NCBI GenBank assembly: GCA_044228625.1
Contig: JBGAUM010000003.1
Span: forward strand, 5,659-69,658
DNA: 64,000 nt
Direction: 5' to 3'
DNA from: UKL13-2 sp044228625
Lineage (GTDB): Bacteria > Pseudomonadota > Gammaproteobacteria > Burkholderiales > Usitatibacteraceae
The notes under the pieces are model-generated. The model saw nothing but the letters and a program-made list of their open reading frames with translations. It did no database searches and was not told the DNA's origin. Both the position numbers and the translations under genes were made by a program. Shown here in pieces: positions 8,583 through 17,485 of the stretch (the stretch's first letter is position 1; every line of letters begins with the position of its first letter).

Positions 8583-9104
8583 ATGGCCAAGATCAACGTC
8601 AACGGCAAGTCGCTGGACTTGAAAGCCGACCCCGGCACCCCGCTCCTGTGGGTGCTGCGCGAGCAGCTCGGGTTGACCGGTACCAAGTACGGCTGCGGCA
8701 TTGCGCAATGCGGCGCGTGCACGGTGCTGATCGACGGTGCTCCGGTGCGAAGCTGCGCCCTGCCGGCTGAGGCGCTCAAGCCCAACCAGAAGGTCGTGAC
8801 GATTGAGGGGTTGTCCGCAAAGGGAGACCATCCGGTGCAAAAAGCCTGGCAACAACTCGACGTGCCGCAATGCGGCTTCTGCCAGAGCGGCATGATCATG
8901 GCCGCCACCGCGCTGTTGAAGGCCAAGCCGAACCCGACCGACAAGGACATCGACGAGGCGATGACAAACATCTGCCGCTGCGGCACCTACAACCGCGTCC
9001 GTGCCGCAATCCACGCCGTGGCCAAGGGCAATGTGGCCAAGGTGACCGAGGCTGCGGGCATTGTTCATGTGGCTGGTGCTGCCAGCGAAGGGAGCGCGTC
9101 ATGA
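8583..9104 (+). CDS. iorA: Isoquinoline 1-oxidoreductase-type alpha subunit, [2Fe-2S] protein
   Basis: 173 residues from ATG 8583, with a strong ribosome-binding site (AAGGAGG) just upstream. It is the small iron-sulfur subunit of a xanthine dehydrogenase-family hydroxylase. The plant-type cluster ligands are Cys38, 43, 46 and 58. The second cluster ligands are Cys97, 100, 131 and 133 (CGFC and CRC). It passes electrons from the molybdenum subunit encoded next, with which it overlaps by 4 nt (ATGA). The true substrate is unknown: the family includes isoquinoline, nicotinate and aldehyde oxidases. Confidence 0.92.
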   Translation: MAKINVNGKSLDLKADPGTPLLWVLREQLGLTGTKYGCGIAQCGACTVLIDGAPVRSCALPAEALKPNQKVVTIEGLSAKGDHPVQKAWQQLDVPQCGFCQSGMIMAATALLKAKPNPTDKDIDEAMTNICRCGTYNRVRAAIHAVAKGNVAKVTEAAGIVHVAGAASEGSAS

Positions 9105-11278
9105 AGACCCTCCAACTTTCGCGCCGTGAGTTCCTCAAGGCCACCTCCTCGGTGGCGGCCGGCAGCTTCGTGCTGGGTTTCCATGTGCCCTTCGCTTCGG
9201 CGCAGGCCGCCGCGGCAAGCCCGGAAATCAATGCGTGGATCGTGGTCAAGCCCGATGACACGGTGGTGGTGCGCATTGCGCGCTCCGAGATGGGGCAGGG
9301 CACCTTGACGGGCCTCGCGCAAATGGCGGCCGAAGAACTCGAATGCGATTGGACCAAGGTCACCACCGAATATCCGACGCCGGGACAGAGTGTGGCCAGG
9401 AAGCGGCCGTGGGGCAGCTTTGGCACGGGCGGCAGCCGCGGCATCCGTGAATCGAATGAATACGTGAGAAAGGGCGGAGCCCAGGCCCGCATGATGCTGG
9501 TCGAAGCCGCTGCCAGCGAGTGGAAGGTACCTGCTGCGGAGTGCGTCATCGCCAAAGGCGTCATCACACACGCAGGGTCGAAAAAGTCCACGAGCATCGG
9601 CAAGGTTGCCGCTGCTGCCGCCAAGCTCACGCCGCCGGATCTCAAGGACGTGAAGCTCAAGGATCCCAAGGACTGGAAACTGATCGGTGCGCGCATGGCC
9701 AGGCTCGATACCGTGGACAAGACCACCGGCAAACAGGTGTTCGGCATGGACTTGAAGCTGCCCAACATGCTGGTGGCGTCGATGCGCGATTGCCCGGTGT
9801 TCGGCGGCAAGGTGAAGAGCTACGACGAAGCAGCCGCGATGAAACGCCCAGGAGTCAAAAAGGTGGTGAAGGTGGGCGAGAGTGGCGTGGCCGTGATCGC
9901 GGATACCTGGTGGCGCGCGAATTCGGCCTTGAACGCGCTCAATATCCAGTGGGACGAGGGGCCGAACGCCAATGCGTCTAGCGAGGCGTTCGCGGCCACA
10001 CTGAAGGAGGCGTTGGACGCCAAGGATGCGGCCGTCGGCAACAAGATCGGCGATGCGCCTGCGGTGATCGCCGCGAGCGAGCGCAAGATCGAAGCGGTGT
10101 ACGCCTATCCGCACCAGAACCACGCGTGCATGGAAACCATGAACGCCACCATCCTGTACACGCCGGACAAGTGTGAGGGCTGGGTGCCGACGCAAAATGG
10201 CGAGGCCGCATTGGCTGCGATGGCGGAAGCTTCGGGGCTACCCAACACCAAATGCGAAGTCCACAAGATGCACCTGGGCGGCGGCTTCGGACGGCGCGGC
10301 GGTACGGACTACGTGCACAAGGCGGTCGCCATCGCCAAGCAGATGCCGGGCGTGCCGATCAAGATGATCTGGTCGCGCGAGGAAGACATGGCCATGGGCC
10401 GCTTCCACCCGGTGACGCAATGCAAGTTGACGGCGGGTCTGGACAAGGACGGCAACATCACCGGGCTCACCATGCGCATTGCCGGCCAGTCGATCCTGGC
10501 CACCGTGGCGCCGCAAAACATTCGCGACGGCAAGGATCCGGTGGTGTTCCAGGGCCTCAATCCCTCGGGGCCGGAAACGACGCTGGGCTATGCATTCCCG
10601 GCGTTGCTCATCGATCACGCCATGCGCAACCCGCATGTGCCTGCCGGTTTTTGGCGCGGCGTGAATTTGAACCAGAACGCGATCTACCTCGAATGCTTCA
10701 TCGATGAAATCGCGCACGCCACCAAACAGGACCCGCTTGCGCTGCGGAGGAAACTCCTTGCCAACGCACCGAAGTACTTGAACGTGTTGAACACCGTGGC
10801 CGACAAGGCGGGTTACGACAAGCCTGCACCGAAGGGTGTTTTCCGGGGCTTGGCGCTGACGCACGGCTTTGGCAGCTATGTTGCGGCATGCGCGGAGGTG
10901 TCGGTGTCGGATGCGGGCGAACTCAAGATCCACCGAATCGTTGCCGCCACCGATTGCGGATACGCGGTCAACCCGCAGCAGATCGAGGCGCAGGTCGAAG
11001 GTTCGTTCGTCTATGGTCTGGGCGCGGCGCTGCATCAAGCCTGCACGGTCAAAAACGGCCGCATCGAGCAATCCAATTTCCACGATTACCCGGCCTTCAA
11101 AATGAGCGAAATGCCCAAGGTGGAGACGCACATCGTCGCATCGGGCGGCTTCTGGGGCGGCGTGGGTGAGCCGACCATCGCGGTGGCGGCACCGGCGGTG
11201 CTGAATGCGATTTTCGCTGCGACGGGGAAGCGGATTCGGGATTTGCCGTTGAAGAACCAGAGTTTGAAGCGGGCTTAG
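9101..11278 (+). CDS. iorB: Isoquinoline 1-oxidoreductase-type beta subunit, molybdopterin-binding
   Basis: 725 residues. It opens with a twin-arginine signal (SRREFLK followed by a hydrophobic stretch and an Ala-X-Ala-like site), so the folded holoenzyme is probably exported to the periplasm. The sequence matches the IorB/CoxL-like aldehyde oxidase fold: the LGGGFGRRGG molybdopterin loop near residue 390, GFWRGV near 517, and the C-terminal GGFWGGVGEPT, whose Glu is in the position of the catalytic base. No flavin subunit is encoded nearby, as usual for this two-subunit type, so electrons probably go to a cytochrome. The neighbouring sox cytochrome genes may be coincidental. Confidence 0.92.
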   Translation: MKTLQLSRREFLKATSSVAAGSFVLGFHVPFASAQAAAASPEINAWIVVKPDDTVVVRIARSEMGQGTLTGLAQMAAEELECDWTKVTTEYPTPGQSVARKRPWGSFGTGGSRGIRESNEYVRKGGAQARMMLVEAAASEWKVPAAECVIAKGVITHAGSKKSTSIGKVAAAAAKLTPPDLKDVKLKDPKDWKLIGARMARLDTVDKTTGKQVFGMDLKLPNMLVASMRDCPVFGGKVKSYDEAAAMKRPGVKKVVKVGESGVAVIADTWWRANSALNALNIQWDEGPNANASSEAFAATLKEALDAKDAAVGNKIGDAPAVIAASERKIEAVYAYPHQNHACMETMNATILYTPDKCEGWVPTQNGEAALAAMAEASGLPNTKCEVHKMHLGGGFGRRGGTDYVHKAVAIAKQMPGVPIKMIWSREEDMAMGRFHPVTQCKLTAGLDKDGNITGLTMRIAGQSILATVAPQNIRDGKDPVVFQGLNPSGPETTLGYAFPALLIDHAMRNPHVPAGFWRGVNLNQNAIYLECFIDEIAHATKQDPLALRRKLLANAPKYLNVLNTVADKAGYDKPAPKGVFRGLALTHGFGSYVAACAEVSVSDAGELKIHRIVAATDCGYAVNPQQIEAQVEGSFVYGLGAALHQACTVKNGRIEQSNFHDYPAFKMSEMPKVETHIVASGGFWGGVGEPTIAVAAPAVLNAIFAATGKRIRDLPLKNQSLKRA

Positions 11279-11291
11279 AGGAGGCTTTTCC

Positions 11292-11351
11292 GCGACTCCT
11301 TTTGAGTTGTCGCCCCGGCGATGGCGGGGGCGACTGCTTGAGATGAGTCGC
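11292..11351. other. Nested inverted repeats between iorB and soxX
   Basis: An outer pair, GCGACTC (11292-11298) and GAGTCGC (11345-11351), encloses an inner perfect pair, GTCGCCCC (11309-11316) and GGGGCGAC (11327-11334). The structure fills nearly the whole gap between iorB and soxX. No T run follows, so a classical terminator is unlikely. It may be an attenuating or end-protecting structure, or an operator for the sox genes. Confidence 0.5.
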
Positions 11352-11358
11352 TTAAGTC

Positions 11359-11733
11359 ATGCGCCCCACAATTTTTCTCCTGCTGATTGGTTTATCAGCT
11401 TCGGCGCTTGCCAACGGCGACCCCGCCCGAGGCCGCGCCCTCGTGGCTGATCGCCAAAAAGGCCTCTGCCTCCTTTGTCACACCGCCCCCATCCCGGAAA
11501 TCCGCCAGCAAGGCGATCTCGCACCGTCATTGGCTGGCGTTGGCACACGATTGACCGAAGCCCAACTCCGCGAACGCCTCATCGACAACCGCCGCATCAA
11601 TCCGGATTCCATCATGCCCGCGTACGGCAAGACCGACGGTCTGAACCGCGTGGGCGCGCAGTGGAAGGACAAGCCGATCTTCACCCCGCAGGAGATCGAC
11701 GATGTGGTCGCGTACCTGGGGACGCTCAAATGA
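11359..11733 (+). CDS. soxX: SoxX monohaem cytochrome c
   Basis: 124 residues with a signal peptide (cleavage after ASALA). One haem c site, CLLCH (37-41), is present, with a Met ligand in SIMPAYGK (Met86). SoxX pairs with SoxA in the periplasmic SoxXA complex, which oxidatively attaches thiosulfate to the carrier cysteine of SoxYZ. The length and the TPQEIDDVVAYLGTL C terminus are typical. It is the first gene of an overlapping soxXYZA operon and overlaps soxY by 4 nt. Confidence 0.93.
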   Translation: MRPTIFLLLIGLSASALANGDPARGRALVADRQKGLCLLCHTAPIPEIRQQGDLAPSLAGVGTRLTEAQLRERLIDNRRINPDSIMPAYGKTDGLNRVGAQWKDKPIFTPQEIDDVVAYLGTLK

Positions 11734-12173
11734 ACCGCCGCCGCGCCGCACTCACCATCGCGCTGACCCCCGCCGCATGGGCCCTGCGTCCTGCGCGGGC
11801 GGACGAGGCCCATTTCGACAAGGCCATCCGCGCCTTCCTGTCCGACGCCAAGCCGGTGGACGCGCGCATCACGCTGAAGATCGAACCGCTCATCGACAAC
11901 GGCAACAGCGTGCCGGTCACGGTGGCGGTGGATTTTCCGATGGATGCGGTGCGGCATGTTCGAGAGATCGCGTTGCTCAACGAAAAAAATCCGCAACCGG
12001 ACGTCGCTGTTTTCAGGCTCACGCCGGAGATGGGCCGCGCGGAAATTTCCACGCGCATTCGTCTTGCGGGTACGCAGCGCGTCGCGGCACTCGCGCGCAC
12101 CAGCGACGGTCAATGCTTCATGAAAACGCTGGAAGTCATCGTCACCACCGCTGCTTGCGCGGAGATGGATTGA
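11730..12173 (+). CDS. soxY: SoxY sulfur-carrier subunit with non-canonical carrier tail
   Basis: 147 residues with a twin-arginine-like export signal (NRRRAALTIALT). The middle matches SoxY (SVPVTVAVD, AEISTRIRLAGTQ, VAALARTSDGQCF). Known SoxY proteins end in a flexible GGCGG arm whose Cys carries the sulfur intermediate. Here the tail reads TTAACAEMD, so Cys143 is kept but its glycines are replaced by Ala and a charged end. This may change substrate access or the partner. The start overlaps soxX by 4 nt and the stop overlaps the soxZ start (TGATG). Confidence 0.88.
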   Translation: MNRRRAALTIALTPAAWALRPARADEAHFDKAIRAFLSDAKPVDARITLKIEPLIDNGNSVPVTVAVDFPMDAVRHVREIALLNEKNPQPDVAVFRLTPEMGRAEISTRIRLAGTQRVAALARTSDGQCFMKTLEVIVTTAACAEMD

Positions 12174-12508
12174 TGGCCGCGGCGCTCGTTTCGCTCCCCA
12201 GCACCATCCGCCGTGGCGACATCATCACCGTGCGCGCCCTCATCCAGCACCCGATGGAAACCGGCTACCGGCGCGACTCGTCCGGCGCGTTGCTCGAGCG
12301 CGATCTCATTCGCCGTTTCGTGTGCACGCGCATCGAAGAAACGACGCGCAAACCAATTTTCACCGCAGAACTTCATGCGGCCATCGCCGCCAACCCGCTG
12401 ATCGCATTCCCCCTTCGCATCGACCGCGACTGCACCCTCGAATTCGAATGGACCGGGGACAACGGCTTCACTCATCGTGAAACCCGCGCAGTCAAACTCT
12501 CAACATGA
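12173..12508 (+). CDS. soxZ: SoxZ sulfur-carrier complex subunit
   Basis: 111 residues, cytoplasmic-looking N terminus without signal, as in other SoxZ proteins that are exported with SoxY. Family hallmarks are RRGDIITVRALIQHPMETG near the start and LEFEWTGDNGF near the end. SoxZ is the immunoglobulin-fold partner of SoxY. The ATG shares a base with the soxY stop, and soxA starts within the soxZ stop (ATGA), so all four proteins are probably made in fixed ratio. Confidence 0.94.
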   Translation: MAAALVSLPSTIRRGDIITVRALIQHPMETGYRRDSSGALLERDLIRRFVCTRIEETTRKPIFTAELHAAIAANPLIAFPLRIDRDCTLEFEWTGDNGFTHRETRAVKLST

Positions 12509-13338
12509 GCGAAAGCGTACGCCACCACTCGAACATCGCCCGCTTCCTGAAAGAGGGCCGCCTGCGCGGGCAGGCGGGGGGATTTGCAGCGTTGCTCCTT
12601 GCGATGACCACCATCGCAGCGCCCGCCCAACCCCAGGGCCCCCGCAAATCCGGCACCGATTATCTCTCTCCCGCCACCCGCGCCCTCCAATCCGACGACG
12701 CCGAAAACCCCGCCATGCTCTGGGTAAAAACCGGCGAAGCCTTGTTCAACACGAAGGCCGGCACCACCAACAAATCCTGCGCCGATTGCCACTCCGTAAA
12801 AGAGCGTTCACTCAAGGGCGTTGCCGCCGGTTATCCGCGCTTCGACAACGAAGTCAAACGCCCCATCAATCTCGCCACCCGCATCAACGTCTGCCGCACC
12901 CAACACCAACGCGCCAGTGCTTTCACGCAGGAAACCAACGATCTCGTAAGCCTCGAAACGTACGTCGCTCACCAATCACGCGGTCAACCCATCGCGCCCT
13001 GGCGTGATCCTCGCATGTCGCAATCCTTCATCAACGGCGAGAAGCGCTTCAAGACGCGCATCGGCCAGCTCGACCTCTCGTGTGCCGAATGCCACGACAA
13101 GCAATCGGGCAAGCACCTGGCCGGCAACATCATCCCGCAGGCGCACCCCACGGCGTATCCGTTGTACCGCCTCGAATGGCAGTCGGTTGGATCGCTTTCC
13201 CGCCGCATCCGTAATTGCATGAGCGGCGTGCGCGCGGAGCCCTTTGCCTACGATTCGGCCGAGATCATCGAACTCGAAACTTATTTGATGTCGCGTGCGG
13301 CGGGGATGATGGTCGAAACGCCGGGGGTGCGGCCCTGA
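12505..13338 (+). CDS. soxA: SoxA dihaem cytochrome c
   Basis: 277 residues. An unusually long polar N-region of about 25 residues precedes the hydrophobic signal segment (AALLLAMTTIAAPAQ). Two haem c sites are present, CADCH (92-96) and CAECH (193-197), so this is the dihaem form. Cys238 in NCMSGVRAEPF matches the cysteine persulfide ligand of the active-site haem. SoxXA links thiosulfate to SoxYZ. No soxB, soxC or soxD is found in the window, so later steps must be encoded elsewhere or be absent. The gene is convergent with the amylase gene. Confidence 0.93.
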   Translation: MSESVRHHSNIARFLKEGRLRGQAGGFAALLLAMTTIAAPAQPQGPRKSGTDYLSPATRALQSDDAENPAMLWVKTGEALFNTKAGTTNKSCADCHSVKERSLKGVAAGYPRFDNEVKRPINLATRINVCRTQHQRASAFTQETNDLVSLETYVAHQSRGQPIAPWRDPRMSQSFINGEKRFKTRIGQLDLSCAECHDKQSGKHLAGNIIPQAHPTAYPLYRLEWQSVGSLSRRIRNCMSGVRAEPFAYDSAEIIELETYLMSRAAGMMVETPGVRP

Positions 13339-13362
13339 CGCGCGTCTTTCGCTGCACGCGTC

Positions 13363-15000
13363 TCATTGCACTCGTTTATACGCACTGTATCCCCCGCCGG
13401 GCGACAGCTCGGGCTTCAACACCAGTACGCCGTGTGCAGGGACATTGAGATTCAGCAAGCCCGCCGCGATCTGCACCTTGGTGCCGGACAACGCATCCAC
13501 CAGCATCCACACGTTCATCAGCTTGCTGTTGCCGAGCATCACGGTTTCCGCGACGGGCGCGTCGCCCGGGTTGACGATCACCACCACGGTGTCGCGCGCG
13601 CGGTCGGTATAGCGCTCGAAGGCAAGGAGTTTTTGCGCGGTCACCGGCCGGTAATCGCCGATGCGCAAGGCGCGGTGGTCCTTGCGCAGCCCAATCAACT
13701 TGCGAGTCCATTGCAAGGTCGGATTGTCCTCGCGCACCCAGTCCCAACGCATCGGTGCGCGCATCTCGGGATCGTCCCCTCCGGTCATGCCGACTTCGCT
13801 GCCGTAGTACACATTCGGCGCGCCGGGCAGGGTGAACTGCAGCACTTGTGCCAAGCGGCGGCGCGCCTCGACGGGCAGCGAGGTGGCGATGCGCGCGGTG
13901 TCGTGATTGTCGAGCATCAGCCAGCTCTTGAGCATGTGGTCCATGGGCGATTCGGCCATCATGCGATCGATCATGCGTTGCGCGAGGGTCACCTCCATCG
14001 TGCCGCCCGCCAGTTTGAGCAGGATCTCGCGTAGCGTGAAGTTCATCACGCCATCGACTGAAGGAAACCACTCCTTCGGATAGTTGGCGATTTCGCCGAC
14101 CACCAGCGAGCCCTTCTTCTGGGCATGCGCCGCACGCGTGAGGGCATCCAGCCACTGGAACCCGATGTCCACCGCCACGTCGAGCCGCCAGCCGTCCACG
14201 CCCTCGCGCAGGTAACTTCTCACCACCGAGTCCGGCGCACCGTACACGTGCGCACGCACCCTGGGATTCTCCAGGTTCAGTTCCGGCAGGTTTTCCGCCA
14301 GCCACCACACTCGCGCGCCGCTTTGGTATTGTGGGCCGAAGTAAAACCAGTCGCGCTTCGCGCTGGCCGGGTTGCCCATCGCCTCCTTGAAGACCGGCGC
14401 GTTGCGGCCCATGTGGTTGAACACGCCGTCGAGCACCAGTTTCATGCCGCGCCGGTGCACGTCGGCCGCCAGCGCCTTCACGTCCGCGCGGGTGCCGAAC
14501 TCGGGCGACACCGCGTGGTAATCGAACGCGTCGTACTTGTGGTTGGTGTAGGCGAGGTGGATCGGGTTCAGGTACAGGACATCCGCGCCCAGCGCCTGCA
14601 CATGGTCCAGCTTCGTCCGGAGGCTGGCCAGATCGCCGCCCCAGAACTCGATCTCGTGGCTCCAGAGTCTTTCGCTGTCCAAGTACGTGCCACGCTTTGG
14701 CGTCTCGCTCCAGCCGCGCAACACCTTTGGCGCGGGATAGAGCGAACGCTTGGCGGTCAGATCCGCGCCCGGCGCGAAGCGGTCCACCAGTACTTGATAA
14801 ACGATCGCCCCATTGCGCCAATCCTTTTCCCGCGCCGCGAAGGCGCCCGCCAGCTTCATGTCGTGTGGATTGCCCGCTGCGGAATTTGCGTGCGTGGCAA
14901 ACCCGGGCGGTTGGGCAGCCCCGGCGGGCGCGATGGCGATCGCGAGGGCGACCGCAAGGGCGATCGTGAGGACGGCGAGGGCGGTGCGGATCGGGCGCAT
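13363..15000 (-). CDS. Secreted alpha-amylase family protein (GH13)
   Basis: 545 residues from ATG 15000. A signal peptide rich in Ala, Leu and Ile ends near residue 29 (APAGAAQ). The four GH13 regions are visible: DGVFNH (191-196), GWRLDVAVD with nucleophile Asp274, GEIANYP with acid/base Glu303, and LDNHDT with Asp367. It should hydrolyse or rearrange alpha-1,4-glucans outside the cytoplasm. Sequence around DRFAPGAD resembles cyclomaltodextrinase or neopullulanase-like enzymes, so exact specificity is open. The signal peptide is encoded partly by three 12-bp tandem repeats. Confidence 0.9.
   Translation of the reverse strand: MRPIRTALAVLTIALAVALAIAIAPAGAAQPPGFATHANSAAGNPHDMKLAGAFAAREKDWRNGAIVYQVLVDRFAPGADLTAKRSLYPAPKVLRGWSETPKRGTYLDSERLWSHEIEFWGGDLASLRTKLDHVQALGADVLYLNPIHLAYTNHKYDAFDYHAVSPEFGTRADVKALAADVHRRGMKLVLDGVFNHMGRNAPVFKEAMGNPASAKRDWFYFGPQYQSGARVWWLAENLPELNLENPRVRAHVYGAPDSVVRSYLREGVDGWRLDVAVDIGFQWLDALTRAAHAQKKGSLVVGEIANYPKEWFPSVDGVMNFTLREILLKLAGGTMEVTLAQRMIDRMMAESPMDHMLKSWLMLDNHDTARIATSLPVEARRRLAQVLQFTLPGAPNVYYGSEVGMTGGDDPEMRAPMRWDWVREDNPTLQWTRKLIGLRKDHRALRIGDYRPVTAQKLLAFERYTDRARDTVVVIVNPGDAPVAETVMLGNSKLMNVWMLVDALSGTKVQIAAGLLNLNVPAHGVLVLKPELSPGGGYSAYKRVQ
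14935..14970. repeat. Three 12-bp tandem units in the amylase signal-peptide region
   Basis: Units at 14935-14946, 14947-14958 and 14959-14970 read GGCGATCGCGAG, GGCGACCGCAAG and GGCGATCGTGAG. They encode the repetitive Leu/Ala/Ile core of the amylase signal peptide on the minus strand. Unit-number change would lengthen or shorten the hydrophobic core in frame by four residues. Confidence 0.7.
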
Positions 15001-15073
15001 GGTCAATCCATCGGCGGGTAGTGCGCCGCAGTCTGCCACGGCCACGCGCGGCAGGGCTTGACCGCGTGCAAGA

Positions 15074-17242
15074 TCAGCCCTGCGGCCGCCAGCGGCGCAG
15101 CAGCAGCGCGTTGCCCACCACGCTCACGCTGGAGAGCGCCATCGCCGCGCCCGCGATGACTGGATTGAGCAAGCCGAGCGCCGCGGCCGGAATGCCCACC
15201 ACGTTGTAGACGAAGGCCCAGAACAGGTTCTGCCGGATTTTCGCCACCGTGGCGCGCGAAATATCGATCGCATCTGCCACGCGCCGCGGATCGCTTTTCA
15301 TCAGGGTGACCCCTGCCGCTTCCATCGCCACGTCGGTGCCTGAAGACATTGCGATGCCCACATCGGCGGCTGCGAGCGCGGGCGCATCGTTGATGCCGTC
15401 GCCCACCATGGCCACGGCGCCAAAGCGCTTGCGCAGGGTGCCGATGAGGGCGGCCTTGCCCTCCGGCAGCACCGGTGCTTCGACCTGGTCGATGCCCAGC
15501 GCGCGCGCCACGCGAACGGCGGCGGCGCGGCTGTCGCCGCTGATCAATGCGGGTGTGACGCCCATCGATTTCAATCGGCTGACCGCGGCGGCCGCTTCGG
15601 GCCGCAGCGTGTCGCCAAACGACAGCGCGCCCATCACCTTGCGAGCATCCCTGTCCATCACCCACGACAGCGTGTGACCGTCGTGTTCCGTGGAGGTGGC
15701 CTGCGCAATCGACGGCATGGGGATGCCGCACGCCTCCGCCATGGCCGCGTTGCCGATGGCGATTTGGCGTGGGCCGGAGGGTGTGTCCACGGTGGCTTCC
15801 ACCCCACGTCCGGGCAGGGATCGCAACTCGCGCCGCGGGAGCGTCTCCCCGCCCCTGCCGGCCAACACGGCCTTGGCCAGCGGATGCTCGCTACCCGCCT
15901 GCACGGCGCGGACCAGCGCCATCATCGATTCCACGTCGCCGTCGAACGCTTCCGCATGGACCAATCGCGGTTGACCCTGCGTGAGCGTGCCGGTCTTGTC
16001 GAAGGCCACCGCACTGAGCCGGTGCGCGGTTTCCAGGGCCATGACGTCCTTGATGAGGATTCCGTGGCGCGCGGCCACGCCCGTGCCGGCCATGATCGCC
16101 GCTGGCGTGGCCAAGCCGAGTGCACAGGGACAGGCGATCACCAGCACCGCAACGGCATGCAGGGTGGCTGCGGTCCAGTCGCCCCGGGACCATCCCCAGC
16201 CGAGCAGGGTGACAAGCGCGATGCCCAGCACGACGGGCACGAACACCGCGCTCACTTGGTCGACCATGCGCTGGATGGGTGCCTTGTCCGCTTGCGCGCT
16301 TTCCACCAGGCGCGCGATGCGCTGCAGCGTGCTCTCGGCGCCGATGGCGCGCACCGTCACGCGGAGCTCGCCTTCGCCGTTGATCGTGCCGCCGATCACG
16401 CGGTCGCCCACGACCTTCGCCACGGGCAGCGATTCACCGGTGATGAGGCTTTCATCGACGTGGCTCGATCCGGCCGCCACCGTGCCATCGGCGGCGATGG
16501 ACTCGCCGGGTGCGACGATAAGGCAGTCGCCGGCTTGCAAATCGGACAGCGGCACGCGGCGTGCCGATCCGTCGCGCTCGATGGCGGCGTCCGCCGGTGC
16601 CAGCGCAGCCAATGCGCGAATCGCAGCCGTGGTCTCGAATTTGGCTCGCGCCTCCAGCCACTTGCCGAACAGCACCAGCGTGATCACCGCGGCCGAAGAT
16701 TCGAAATACAGATGCGCCACGCTGCCGTCGCGCCACCAAAGGTAGAGACTCAATCCGTACGCGGCACTGGTCCCCAGGGCCACAAGCAAGTCCATATTGC
16801 CGGCGCCGGCGCGCAACGCATGCCAGCCCGCCCGATAAAACCGTGCCCCAAGGATGAATTGCACGGGCGTCGCCAAAAGCCATTGCAGCCAGGGCGGCAG
16901 CATGCAGTGAACGCCGAACGGCAATGCCGCCATGGGAACGATCAAGGGCACGGACAGGACTGCTGCAATCACCCATGGCCATTGGGACGCCGTTCTTGAA
17001 ACTGCTGCAGGTTGCGCCGCTCCAGCCTCGATGGGGGGGCCTGCTTCAAATCCGGCGCGTTCGATGGCGTCCACCACCTCGCGCACATTGGCGACGGCCG
17101 CGAACCGGACCGTTGCACGTTCCGTAGCCAGATTGACGTTGGCATCCACCACGCCAGGCACGGTGGCAATCGCCTTTTCAACGCGCGACACGCAAGACGC
17201 ACACGTCATGCCAATGACGGGAATCTTTAGCGTGGAACTCAC
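15074..17242 (-). CDS. copA: Copper-translocating P1B-type ATPase
   Basis: 722 residues from GTG 17242, with a GGAAACTCC ribosome-binding site upstream. One N-terminal metal-binding domain has GMTCASC (Cys14, Cys17). The actuator loop TGES is at 268-271, the membrane metal site CPC at 371-373, the phosphorylated Asp415 is in DKTGTLT, and the hinge GDGINDAPAL is near 640. The CPC motif with GMTCASC indicates export of Cu(I) or Ag(I) from the cytoplasm. A small metallochaperone gene lies 42 nt upstream in the same direction. No CueR or CsoR gene is visible nearby. Confidence 0.94.
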   Translation of the reverse strand: MSSTLKIPVIGMTCASCVSRVEKAIATVPGVVDANVNLATERATVRFAAVANVREVVDAIERAGFEAGPPIEAGAAQPAAVSRTASQWPWVIAAVLSVPLIVPMAALPFGVHCMLPPWLQWLLATPVQFILGARFYRAGWHALRAGAGNMDLLVALGTSAAYGLSLYLWWRDGSVAHLYFESSAAVITLVLFGKWLEARAKFETTAAIRALAALAPADAAIERDGSARRVPLSDLQAGDCLIVAPGESIAADGTVAAGSSHVDESLITGESLPVAKVVGDRVIGGTINGEGELRVTVRAIGAESTLQRIARLVESAQADKAPIQRMVDQVSAVFVPVVLGIALVTLLGWGWSRGDWTAATLHAVAVLVIACPCALGLATPAAIMAGTGVAARHGILIKDVMALETAHRLSAVAFDKTGTLTQGQPRLVHAEAFDGDVESMMALVRAVQAGSEHPLAKAVLAGRGGETLPRRELRSLPGRGVEATVDTPSGPRQIAIGNAAMAEACGIPMPSIAQATSTEHDGHTLSWVMDRDARKVMGALSFGDTLRPEAAAAVSRLKSMGVTPALISGDSRAAAVRVARALGIDQVEAPVLPEGKAALIGTLRKRFGAVAMVGDGINDAPALAAADVGIAMSSGTDVAMEAAGVTLMKSDPRRVADAIDISRATVAKIRQNLFWAFVYNVVGIPAAALGLLNPVIAGAAMALSSVSVVGNALLLRRWRPQG

Positions 17243-17284
17243 GGAGTTTCCAATTTCACGCCGTCACTCACGGCACGCAACCGA

Positions 17285-17485
17285 CTAGCCGACGGTGGCA
17301 GGATGAAAGCCCGCTGCCTCAATCGCGGCAATCAGCGCGGGGGTCTGGGCTGCACTTTGAATGCTGACCCGGTGGGCCGGCAAGTCCGCAGAAATGGTGG
17401 CCGTCGCGTCCAGTTTCTTGACGACGCGCTCAATCCCGGCCAAGCAGCCACCGCAGGTCATGTCTGGGATGTGAAGGGTCAACAT
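17285..17485 (-). CDS. copZ: Heavy-metal-associated domain protein (CopZ-like copper chaperone)
   Basis: 66 residues from ATG 17485, preceded by TTGGAGCAATCC, a good ribosome-binding site. The whole protein is one HMA ferredoxin-like domain with the metal loop MTCGGC near residues 9-14 and the C-terminal AIEAAGFHP. It probably carries Cu(I) to the ATPase encoded just downstream. In betaproteobacteria this pair is commonly copper-induced. Confidence 0.9.
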   Translation of the reverse strand: MLTLHIPDMTCGGCLAGIERVVKKLDATATISADLPAHRVSIQSAAQTPALIAAIEAAGFHPATVG

